DNA from: Muribaculaceae bacterium
GTDB lineage: Bacteria > Bacteroidota > Bacteroidia > Bacteroidales > Muribaculaceae
Length of the DNA: 7,951 nt
NCBI GenBank assembly: GCA_902836725.1
Contig: CADFRV010000109.1
Span: forward strand, 1-7,951
Reading direction: 5' to 3'
Both the position numbers and the translations under genes were made by a program. Numbering within the stretch: the stretch's first letter is position 1; every line of letters begins with the position of its first letter. The notes beneath the pieces are model-generated. The model worked only from the letters and a program-made list of their open reading frames with translations. It had not been told where the DNA came from and made no database searches. Below are positions 1 through 6,683 of the stretch, in pieces.

Positions 1-83
1 TAAAATAACAATATTCCCCCAAGTGCAAGACAATCTTAAATGAAAGAGCCGTGGGAGAGGGGTATTTATTTTTTCGAAAAATG

Positions 84-113
84 TTGCAGGCTCATGAATT
101 CTTATTACATTTG
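84..113 (+). promoter_or_regulatory. Bacteroidota-type promoter of the beta-barrel gene
   Basis: TACATTTG at 106-113 matches the Bacteroidota -7 consensus TAnnTTTG exactly. A TTG at 84-86 lies 19 bp upstream, at the spacing expected for the -33 TTTG element. Transcription would start about 5-7 nt after the -7 box, leaving a 5' leader of only about 15 nt before the ATG at 135. The call rests on consensus matching alone. Confidence 0.6.
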
Positions 114-134
114 CAAAATATAATTGAATGAAAA

Positions 135-857
135 ATGAAAAAGATAAAATCCATATTGCTCATGTCTGCTTTGGCAGCCGGAACCGTCTGCTCAGATGCT
201 GAGACTAGTTACATGTTTGACAATCCTGACAATAAAACGTTTTTCGGCGTCCGTGTAGGTGTCGACATAAGTTCAGCTGCCAACGGGGGTGGTAATTACA
301 GCAGCAATGCAGGTTTCTCTGCGGGTGCCATATATAATATCCCGTTATTTATGAATCTGTATTTTGAGCCGGGTCTTGATTTCTTTTATAATACTTTCGG
401 TACGAGCAAATGGAACAGTTTTATCCCCGACAATCCCATATATGATCCTGAAACCGGAGAGCCGGAGTCGGTATTATATCAGGTTGACGGCTCTATCCGC
501 AATTTCGGCTTCAGGGTTCCGCTTATGGTAGGTTTCCATTTTGACTTCGCAGAGGATGTGAAAGTGAATGTATTTACCGGTCCCCAGCTGAACATGAGCC
601 TGTATGCAAATTATAAGGTCGGAGCTGCGTATGGAAATGACAAGAATATGATTGACCGCGATGGATCGCTGTTCGGTACTGAAGGCTTCAAGCATTTTGA
701 TCTTCAGTGGAAGTTCGGTGTAGGTGTGGCATACCAGACATATTATGCCGGTCTCAGCGGGGCATGGGGATTGACAGACATGAAGAGCGGCACGGCTATG
801 CTTCCGCGCGATCTGCGCCGCAATCTGTTCTCTATAACTTTGGGATACAATTTCTGA
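135..857 (+). CDS. Outer-membrane beta-barrel protein (porin/PorT-like small barrel)
   Basis: This 240-residue protein is probably exported and inserted in the outer membrane. The N-terminus has lysines at 2, 3 and 5, a hydrophobic core (residues 6-19) and a plausible signal peptidase I site after SDA (residue 22). The cysteine at 19 is not in a good lipobox, so a lipoprotein is unlikely. The mature part shows alternating polar/aromatic short strands (for example around residues 36-44, 59-86, 121-138, 143-160, 188-211 and 231-240) and ends in phenylalanine, typical of beta-barrels assembled by BamA. The length fits an 8-10-stranded barrel. An overlapping ATG at 128 is out of frame, so 135 is the start. 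It has its own promoter and converges with radC, 26 nt away. Substrate and function cannot be told from sequence; PorT-like or OmpW-like are only structural analogies. Confidence 0.8.
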   Translation: MKKIKSILLMSALAAGTVCSDAETSYMFDNPDNKTFFGVRVGVDISSAANGGGNYSSNAGFSAGAIYNIPLFMNLYFEPGLDFFYNTFGTSKWNSFIPDNPIYDPETGEPESVLYQVDGSIRNFGFRVPLMVGFHFDFAEDVKVNVFTGPQLNMSLYANYKVGAAYGNDKNMIDRDGSLFGTEGFKHFDLQWKFGVGVAYQTYYAGLSGAWGLTDMKSGTAMLPRDLRRNLFSITLGYNF

Positions 858-874
858 CTTTGTCAGGTTTGCAG

Positions 875-904
875 CGCGACTTTTTAAAGTTTTCCGCTGT
901 CGCG
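875..904. terminator. Inverted repeat at the convergent gene junction, possible terminator
   Basis: CGCGAC (875-880) is repeated inverted as GTCGCG (899-904), and an inner ACTTT/AAAGT repeat lies at 879-890. The structure sits between the beta-barrel stop codon (855-857) and the end of radC, and overlaps the last radC codons. A hairpin here could end transcription from either side. The 18-nt loop and the lack of a clear terminal U-run make this a weak call. Confidence 0.3.
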
Positions 905-1648
905 ATAAGAGTAATATCCGGTCGGGCCGATTATAAGATGGTCATGCACCGGAACGTCTATGATTTTACAGATCTCTACAATCCGTTGGGTCAGACTATC
1001 ATCCTGGCCCGACGGTTGCATTGTGCCCGACGGATGATTGTGAAGTAATATTATGCCAGACGATAGATGATCGATGGCACTTTTTGCGATAAGTTTTATA
1101 TCTACCGCCGTACATGCCATTCCCCCTTTACTTACACATTCCTTGAAGAGAACCCGGTTCGCGCGGTTCAGATGAAGCACCCAGAATTCCTCATAATTCA
1201 ACCTCTCGAGAGTGTCGCGCATGTAGTTGTAGACATGCCGGCTGCTTACCATCTGCTCCTCCACAAGAGTGAGGCTTTTCTGTACTCTGGCACCGAATGT
1301 CATGGCGGCTGACAGCAATGTGGCCTTTGCAGTGCCTACACCTTTGTATTTCTTTTTCAGCTCCGCTATCGACATGCGCGAGAGTCGGCTGAGTTTGTTG
1401 TCATTGTCCTGTAGAATCTCACGTGCCAGGTCAAGGACAGATTTGCCAGACATGCCTGAGCCGAGCAGAAGCGCCAGAAGCTCCACATCAGTAAGTGAAT
1501 CCAGCCCCAGACGCCCGGCTTTTTCGCGAGGTTTCTCTTCCTCGTTCAGATCCCGCATCAGCACCGGTGCCACTTTTTGTGCGTTTGTGTCAGTTTTGCT
1601 ATCTGCTGATAAATGTGATCCTGTACAGATAATGTCTGATATAGCCAT
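884..1648 (-). CDS. radC: RadC family protein (JAMM/MPN+ domain)
   Basis: The protein has 254 residues. A helix-hairpin-helix-like N-terminal region includes REKAGRLG, the ELLALLLGSG stretch (56-65) and a KGVGTAKA hairpin (102-109). The C-terminal JAMM domain carries HNHPSG at 203-208 followed by PSGQD, giving metal ligands H203, H205 and D216. The upstream EEFWVLHLNRAN block (153-164) and the terminal DHLIIG and GYYSYRDSG motifs are also present. All residues expected for zinc binding appear intact. RadC was named for repair, but its biochemical role is unsettled in the family. The usual family N-terminus begins close to residue 31 (MRDLNEEEKPREK), so the first 30 residues are either an extension or an over-called start. 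It is the last gene of the minus-strand run, 43 nt after the glycosyltransferase. Confidence 0.95.
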   Translation of the reverse strand: MAISDIICTGSHLSADSKTDTNAQKVAPVLMRDLNEEEKPREKAGRLGLDSLTDVELLALLLGSGMSGKSVLDLAREILQDNDNKLSRLSRMSIAELKKKYKGVGTAKATLLSAAMTFGARVQKSLTLVEEQMVSSRHVYNYMRDTLERLNYEEFWVLHLNRANRVLFKECVSKGGMACTAVDIKLIAKSAIDHLSSGIILLHNHPSGTMQPSGQDDSLTQRIVEICKIIDVPVHDHLIIGPTGYYSYRDSGKL

Positions 1649-1691
1649 ATGCTGTTTCTGAAAATATTATGAAATGTGGGCTGCTGAGGTG

Positions 1692-2690
1692 TCACTTCCC
1701 TTTGCGCAGGGCTATCTCCTCTTTCTCATCACGCCCTTTCCGCAGAAGTATCTTCTGGATATAAGCCTTTATAAATCCGCAACCGTATCCTCCGAGCTGG
1801 ATTATGGATGCAGGCACCGCACGTGCTGCGATGTTAAGGGAATGTGTCGCGCATAATGCGCTGACGAATATTGCTATAAAGTACAATGCAAGGGGCGCTA
1901 TCCACCATGGAGAAACGAATATGGCCAACAGAATCAAGACAACCGCCCCGATGACGAAAAGTGCCGGAAGACAATGCACCGGCTTGAGGCTGTCGGGATA
2001 GAGCAATTTCAGAGTGATGCGGGACATGCCGAATACATATACCTGACGTAGAAATTTTTTGAAATCCACACGCCTTTTATGATACACGGGCAGATCGGGA
2101 TACAGGCCGACTGTGAATCCGGCCAGTCTGATCCTGGTACTCATGTCTATATCCTCTGAAAACATTTCCCTGAAACCGCCCACTTTCTCATATACGCTCC
2201 GGGAAAATCCCATATTGAAAGTGCGCGGAGTGAACTTCTCGAGCCTGACTTTTCCTCCCCTTATTCCTCCTGTTGTCAGGAATGAGGTCATGGCATGGTT
2301 GATAGCTTTCTGAGTGGGAGTAAAAGAACTGTCGGCCGCATCCGGACCACCGAAACAATCAAAGTAATCAGTCTCCGACATTGAGTTCAGTTTGGCAAAA
2401 TAGTCATGCGGTATCACGCAGTCGGAGTCAAAGAATATGAAATAATCTCCTGTCGCGCGTTCCATTCCGTAATTGCGGGCGATGGAGCGTCCCTCGTTAT
2501 CCTTGAAGAAGTATTTTATATCAAGGTGATCACTGTATTTTTCGACTGCATCCTTGCATGGAGCCGTGGAACCGTCCTCGACGATGATTACCTCGAAGTT
2601 TGATGCAGTCTGTTTGCTCAGGCTGTCCAGAAGGTCGTTTACCTCATCAATGCGGTTATACACCGGTATTATAACCGAATATTTCTTCAT
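1692..2690 (-). CDS. Family 2 glycosyltransferase with C-terminal membrane segments
   Basis: The first ~215 of 332 residues form a GT-A fold: SVIIPVYNR (5-13), VEDGS (37-41) and the metal/nucleotide-binding DxD as FFDSD (86-90). FNMGFSR (158-164) and GGFREMFSEDIDMS (171-184) follow, where E179/D180 would supply the catalytic base region. After a basic VYHKRRVDFKKF stretch come two clear hydrophobic segments (about 241-259 and 262-281) and a weaker third (about 288-310). The chain ends in a lysine-rich tail. It therefore probably works at the inner face of the cytoplasmic membrane, transferring a sugar from a nucleotide donor to a lipid-linked or surface glycan. Donor and acceptor cannot be read from sequence. 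It starts with ATG 45 nt after nspC and ends 43 nt before radC, so it is probably co-transcribed with both. No other glycan gene lies nearby, which is unusual for this class. Confidence 0.9.
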   Translation of the reverse strand: MKKYSVIIPVYNRIDEVNDLLDSLSKQTASNFEVIIVEDGSTAPCKDAVEKYSDHLDIKYFFKDNEGRSIARNYGMERATGDYFIFFDSDCVIPHDYFAKLNSMSETDYFDCFGGPDAADSSFTPTQKAINHAMTSFLTTGGIRGGKVRLEKFTPRTFNMGFSRSVYEKVGGFREMFSEDIDMSTRIRLAGFTVGLYPDLPVYHKRRVDFKKFLRQVYVFGMSRITLKLLYPDSLKPVHCLPALFVIGAVVLILLAIFVSPWWIAPLALYFIAIFVSALCATHSLNIAARAVPASIIQLGGYGCGFIKAYIQKILLRKGRDEKEEIALRKGK

Positions 2691-2735
2691 ATCAGGTCGT
2701 ATAGGGAGGGTTATTGCGGGTATGATTTATTCTTT

Positions 2736-3920
2736 TCAGGACATACGGTTCTTGTAGTCCTCATACGTGAACTTTCTCAGATAACGTTCATTGCCGTTGG
2801 ATTCCACCAGAGCGATGGACGGATGCGTTATACCGTTGAACATGTTGGTCTTGACGGTTGTATAATGGTTCATGTCCTCGAAGGTAAGGCGGTCGCCAGG
2901 TTTCAGAGGCTTATCGAAATACCAGTCGCCCATAAAATCTCCGCTAAGGCAGGAATTACCCCCGAAACGGTATCTGTACACACTGTCAGCCGGCAATGCC
3001 GTCGCTTCGTATTCATTCAGAGCCTCTGATACGGTCGGTTTATATGGCATCTCCAGACAATCAGGCATATGGCATGCGAACGATACATCCAGTATCGCTG
3101 TCCGTATTCCGTCATTTTCCACAATATCAACTACAGATGCCGCCAGGTCGCCTGTGCGCCATGTGAACGCGCTTCCAGGCTCAAGTATCACCTCTATGTG
3201 CGGGTATCGGTTTTTGAAATCGCGGATCAGCCTGACAAGCAGGTCCGTATCATAACCTGCACGCGTCATTAGATGGCCGCCACCCATATTGACCCATTTT
3301 ACATGTGGCAACAGATGTCCGAACTGACGCTCAAACGCCTCAAGAACTTTTTGCAGATCCTGGCTCGAGGATTCACACAGAGCATGGAAATGCAATCCTT
3401 CTATTCCATCGGGTAATCCGTCCGCCAGTTCTCTGGCTTCCGCTCCGAAGCGGCTGCCGGGAAGGGCCGGATTGTAAATATCTGTTTCCACAACAGAGCA
3501 CCTCGGGTTGACCCTTAAGCCTGGAGAGACACTACTGCCTGGATTTTCGGTATTGTATCTTTCGAGCGTTTCTTTAAACGCCTTCCACTGGCTTACTGAG
3601 TTGAATGTGATGTGTGAACTGCCACTGAGGTACTCGCCGATTGTCTCCTGTGTGTATGCCGGGCAATATGAGTGTACCTTGACATGAAGTTCGTCCATGC
3701 CGAGCTTCAGCTCGTTGACCGAAGAAGCAGTACATTCTATTCCGTATTCGCGAAAAATATGGAATGTTTTCCATAGGGCGTTGGCTTTGAATGCCATTAT
3801 GATTTTGGCGCCCGAGCGACGGCTTACGTCGGTGATGAGGTCGAGGTTGGCTCTGAGGCGATCCTCATATACTATATAGCAGGGAGTGTTCAGCACTTGT
3901 TGTATTCGGTTTATAAGCAA
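2736..3920 (-). CDS. nspC: Carboxynorspermidine/carboxyspermidine decarboxylase
   Basis: This PLP-dependent, fold-type III decarboxylase of the alanine racemase/ornithine decarboxylase superfamily makes norspermidine or spermidine from the carboxylated precursor in the cytoplasm. In gut Bacteroidales the product is expected to be spermidine. The 394 residues contain the PLP lysine in MAFKAN (K45), TASSVNE (64-70), HFHALCES (177-184), the glycine-rich phosphate loop NMGGGH (211-216), LEPGSAF (246-252), and GGNSCLSGD (320-328), whose C324 is the catalytic cysteine supplied in trans to the dimer partner. PCYIVYE near residue 13 is the usual NspC start region. The reading frame begins with TTG at 3918-3920; no in-frame ATG or GTG lies between it and the uvrD stop, and the first internal ATG (residue 42) would remove conserved sequence. 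The partner carboxyspermidine dehydrogenase is not in the window. It lies 41 nt after uvrD. Confidence 0.93.
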   Translation of the reverse strand: MLINRIQQVLNTPCYIVYEDRLRANLDLITDVSRRSGAKIIMAFKANALWKTFHIFREYGIECTASSVNELKLGMDELHVKVHSYCPAYTQETIGEYLSGSSHITFNSVSQWKAFKETLERYNTENPGSSVSPGLRVNPRCSVVETDIYNPALPGSRFGAEARELADGLPDGIEGLHFHALCESSSQDLQKVLEAFERQFGHLLPHVKWVNMGGGHLMTRAGYDTDLLVRLIRDFKNRYPHIEVILEPGSAFTWRTGDLAASVVDIVENDGIRTAILDVSFACHMPDCLEMPYKPTVSEALNEYEATALPADSVYRYRFGGNSCLSGDFMGDWYFDKPLKPGDRLTFEDMNHYTTVKTNMFNGITHPSIALVESNGNERYLRKFTYEDYKNRMS

Positions 3921-3961
3921 CTGTTCAAAATAATTTCGGCCGGTTGCATAGTTGATAAATG

Positions 3962-6331
3962 TTATTGGTCTGAAATCGCGAACCGGGCATATTTAAGCAT
4001 CAGGGTCCGTTGTTCGACGTTGGCGAACAATACCGTGATTTTAGCGCCGGAGGGATCAGGATGGACGGTCTGGATTTTACCTCTGCCGAATCGTTCATGC
4101 ACTATGACCATCCCTTCCCATACCTCATCGAGGCCGTGCACAGAATATTGTCCTGCCGACGGCATCGTACGGGGAGGTGTGGTTGCCCCCATGGCATTTT
4201 TTCTTGATGCCACCCGCTCCGTCCATCTGTCGGAAGCATGGCCCGGCGGAGGAGCAGTTGCCGGTGCAGGATTGATAACAGACATTATTGCCGGGCTGTG
4301 GAACGAGGAGCGGTAATTCTCATAAGGATCAATGCCATGATAACTGCCGCCAAGTTCAGTGCCCTGGACAAGTTTCAGATATTTCGGGTCAATGTCATGC
4401 AGAAACCTTGATGGCTGGCACAGTTTTGTCTGTCCGTTTCGGAAACGCGACGAAGCATAGGTTATCATGCAGAACTTGCGCGCCCTGGTAACGGCAACAT
4501 ACATAAGACGCCGTTCTTCCTCGATTTCCCCTAATGAGGATGATGCCATGGCAGAGGGGAACAGTTCCTCTTCCGCACCGACTATAATGACATTGTTGAA
4601 TTCCAATCCTTTGGCAGCATGTACGGTCATGAGCGTCACCTTGTGTTCCGCCGTGTCTTTTTCGTCCTGATCGGTGGCAAGAGATACTTCCGCAAGAAAA
4701 TGCGACATATTCGTATGGTCCGTTTCACCGATCTCGTTATGCTCGTCTACGAAGTCTTTTACGTTGCTCAGAATTTCCTGCAGGTTCTCCTGTTTCGAGA
4801 TGCTTTCCGGAGTAGTGTCGGAAATGAGAGAAGAAAGCAGCTTTGTGCGTCCTATTATGGTTGTAGCAAGAGTATATGCATCCGCTCCCGATTTATCGAT
4901 GTTGACGAAATCACCGATAAGATCGCGGAAACCGGCAAGTTTTTTTAATGTGCCGCTGTTTACGCCAAGATTGTATGTGTCGGGATCGCAGATTACAGTC
5001 CAGATACTTACATTGCTGTCTATTGCGGTTCTTATAAGTTTGCTGACGGTGGTTTCACCGATCCCTCTCGCCGGATAATTGATCACTCTTTTGAGCGCCT
5101 CGTCATCATCGGGATTTGTGGCGAGACGGAAATATGCGATCGCGTCTTTGATTTCCTTGCGCTGATAGAAACTGAGGCCCCCGTATATGCGGTACGAAAT
5201 ATTTCTTTTTCTCAGAGACTCTTCCAGACGGCGGCTTTGCGAATTGGTACGGTATAGCACTGCGAACTCATCAAGATTGTCGTGAGTCGAGCGCTGCAGC
5301 TGTGATATGCGGTTTGCTACCAGATATGCTTCTTCGAAATCGGTCGAGCTGTTGAGCACTTCAATCCTTGCTCCTGTCTCATTTTCCGAGAACACCTCTT
5401 TTTTTATCTGCTCGCTGTTTTTGGCGATCAAAGAGTTGGCGGCGTTTACGATATTCTGTGTCGAGCGGTAATTCTGTTCGAGCTTGAAAATCTTAAGTGT
5501 GGGATAGGCTTTCCTGAGATTCAGGATATTCTTTATGTTTGCCCCACGGAAAGAATAGATGCTCTGGGCATCATCGCCGACCATGGTAAGGTTGTTGCTT
5601 TCGCGGCATAATTCCGTGACTATGCAGTGCTGCGCGAAATTTGTGTCCTGGTACTCGTCGACCAGTACATACCGGAAAAATTCCTGATAATGGCGACGTA
5701 TATCCGGATTGTCACGCAACAGAAAATTTGTATAATATAGCAGGTCATCAAAATCCATGATTCCCGCCACCAGGCACCGGTGACGGTAAATACGGTATAT
5801 CTCGGCTGTCAGGGGACGTCTGGCACGTTTGTCGTTTTCCATGAGCTCCTTGTCCATCATATACCGTTCCGGACTGATCAGTGAGTTTTTTGCAGCCGAT
5901 ATGGCATTCTGTACAACTGACGGCTTGTACACCTTGTCATCGAGCTGCATGTCCTTGATAATTGCCTTTATCGCCTGTTTGGAGTCTGCGGCGTCATATA
6001 TAGTGAAAGCCGGTTTGAAGCCGATCCTGTCCGCATGGTTGCGCAAAATGCGAGCGAATATGCTGTGGAACGTTCCCATCCACAGCCGTTTGGCCACGGC
6101 TCCTCCAACCAACGGCTCGATCCTTTCGCGCATTTCTCTCGCAGCCTTGTTGGTAAAGGTCAGCGCCATGATGCGATAAGGCTCATATCCGTGTGATATA
6201 AGATGGACGATTTTATATGTCAACACACGGGTCTTGCCGGAGCCGGCTCCGGCAATCACCAGTTGCGGCCCCTCCAGATACTTGACCGCGGCCTGTTGCT
6301 GTGGATTAAGCTTTGATAGATAATCTTGCAT
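3962..6331 (-). CDS. uvrD: UvrD/PcrA-type superfamily 1A DNA helicase
   Basis: This is an ATP-driven 3'-5' DNA translocase/helicase of the UvrD/PcrA/Rep group, acting in excision repair, replication restart or removal of bound proteins from DNA. The 789 residues carry the full motif set in order: Q-motif LNPQQQAAV (8-16), Walker A GAGSGKT (28-34), LTFTNKAA (57-64), TFHS (87-90), Walker B DEYQDT (225-230), GDDAQSIYSFRGA (252-264), QNYRST (286-291), TVHAAKGLEF (569-578) and EERRLMYVAVTRAR (605-618). A Pro/Ala-rich linker (about 680-735) leads to a C-terminal Tudor-like module (GMVIVHERFGRGKI, 740-753, through about 783) like the RNA-polymerase-binding end of PcrA and UvrD. The length is slightly above the family's usual 720-750. 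No key residue is missing. It starts with ATG 23 nt after the DUF4250-like gene. Confidence 0.96.
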   Translation of the reverse strand: MQDYLSKLNPQQQAAVKYLEGPQLVIAGAGSGKTRVLTYKIVHLISHGYEPYRIMALTFTNKAAREMRERIEPLVGGAVAKRLWMGTFHSIFARILRNHADRIGFKPAFTIYDAADSKQAIKAIIKDMQLDDKVYKPSVVQNAISAAKNSLISPERYMMDKELMENDKRARRPLTAEIYRIYRHRCLVAGIMDFDDLLYYTNFLLRDNPDIRRHYQEFFRYVLVDEYQDTNFAQHCIVTELCRESNNLTMVGDDAQSIYSFRGANIKNILNLRKAYPTLKIFKLEQNYRSTQNIVNAANSLIAKNSEQIKKEVFSENETGARIEVLNSSTDFEEAYLVANRISQLQRSTHDNLDEFAVLYRTNSQSRRLEESLRKRNISYRIYGGLSFYQRKEIKDAIAYFRLATNPDDDEALKRVINYPARGIGETTVSKLIRTAIDSNVSIWTVICDPDTYNLGVNSGTLKKLAGFRDLIGDFVNIDKSGADAYTLATTIIGRTKLLSSLISDTTPESISKQENLQEILSNVKDFVDEHNEIGETDHTNMSHFLAEVSLATDQDEKDTAEHKVTLMTVHAAKGLEFNNVIIVGAEEELFPSAMASSSLGEIEEERRLMYVAVTRARKFCMITYASSRFRNGQTKLCQPSRFLHDIDPKYLKLVQGTELGGSYHGIDPYENYRSSFHSPAIMSVINPAPATAPPPGHASDRWTERVASRKNAMGATTPPRTMPSAGQYSVHGLDEVWEGMVIVHERFGRGKIQTVHPDPSGAKITVLFANVEQRTLMLKYARFAISDQ

Positions 6332-6354
6332 GTAGTGTGTGCGATAGCATGACG

Positions 6355-6540
6355 TTACACGAATTTGTTGAGCTCCGGATTGTAGATGTAGCCGATCGCG
6401 CCCAGTTTTGCCTTGATTTCATTCTGATCAAGGTTCATGTCCTCGCACAGTGCGTCGAGAGAACTATAAAAGTCCCGGAGTTTCGTATTGATTACTCCAA
6501 GCAGTATAACGGGATCGTTGGGTATATTGTCGAAAGTCAT
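6355..6540 (-). CDS. Small DUF4250-like protein
   Basis: This 61-residue protein begins MTFDNIPNDPVILLG and continues through NTKLRDFYSSLD, LCEDM and GYIYNPELNKFV. I recognise this pattern (short acidic start, 'NTKLRD-Y-SLD', terminal 'GY-Y---NKF') as that of the uncharacterised DUF4250 family; the match is from memory. The frame can be extended to a GTG at 6588, but the ATG at 6538-6540 gives the normal family N-terminus, so I chose it. It looks like a small soluble helical protein, with no signal peptide, membrane segment or cysteine pair in the chosen form. It is the first gene of the minus-strand run, 23 nt before uvrD, so it is likely co-expressed with the helicase. Its function is unknown. 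Confidence 0.82.
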   Translation of the reverse strand: MTFDNIPNDPVILLGVINTKLRDFYSSLDALCEDMNLDQNEIKAKLGAIGYIYNPELNKFV

Positions 6541-6621
6541 ATGTATACGGTAATTTGGATGCCCCGGGGTGCAAGCTAAACATGACACAATTAAACGAGG
6601 ATCGTTATATTATATGTAATG

Positions 6622-6654
6622 CAAAATTAGCCATAATTCGGGAAAGATGCGTAA
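6622..6654 (-). promoter_or_regulatory. Predicted promoter of the DUF4250-uvrD-nspC-GT-radC operon
   Basis: Read on the minus strand, 6629 to 6622 spells TAATTTTG, an exact match to the Bacteroidota -7 consensus TAnnTTTG. The -33 element is poor: TTAC at 6654-6651 lies 21 bp upstream. Transcription would begin near 6615, leaving a leader of about 75 nt before the ATG at 6540. A weaker -7-like TAGCTTGC lies closer to the gene (6578-6571). The box overlaps the -33 element of the opposite promoter. Confidence 0.45.
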
Positions 6655-6659
6655 CTTTG
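6627..6659 (+). promoter_or_regulatory. Predicted promoter of the isoprenyl diphosphate synthase gene
   Basis: TAACTTTG at 6652-6659 matches the Bacteroidota -7 consensus TAnnTTTG exactly. TTAG at 6627-6630, 21 bp upstream, is three of four bases of the -33 TTTG element. The predicted transcription start, near 6666, lies about 18 nt upstream of the ATG at 6684. This supports that start over the in-frame TTG at 6555, which would sit upstream of the promoter. Confidence 0.6.
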
Positions 6660-6683
6660 CGTCAAATAAGTTATAACATACCG

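Noticed and set aside
1..82. Possible gene end, terminator or regulatory RNA at the left edge
   Set aside because: C-rich and G-rich tracts (16-20, 59-62) and a T-run are present, but the pairing between them has several mismatches and no coding frame or RNA family is recognisable.
1269..1661. 130-codon open frame antisense to radC
   Set aside because: It lies entirely over a well-supported gene, has low-complexity Ser/Arg-rich content and no recognisable domain.
2872..3255. 127-codon open frame antisense to nspC
   Set aside because: It is a shadow of a strongly conserved PLP enzyme, with no family motif of its own.
4674..5078. 134-codon open frame antisense to uvrD, plus other overlapping frames in 3897-5078
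   Set aside because: These cover coding helicase sequence, have composition typical of reverse-frame shadows and lack promoters or motifs.
6555..6683. 43-residue N-terminal extension of the isoprenyl synthase from a TTG codon
   Set aside because: It would start upstream of the predicted promoter and overlaps the divergent regulatory region; the extra residues do not resemble the family.
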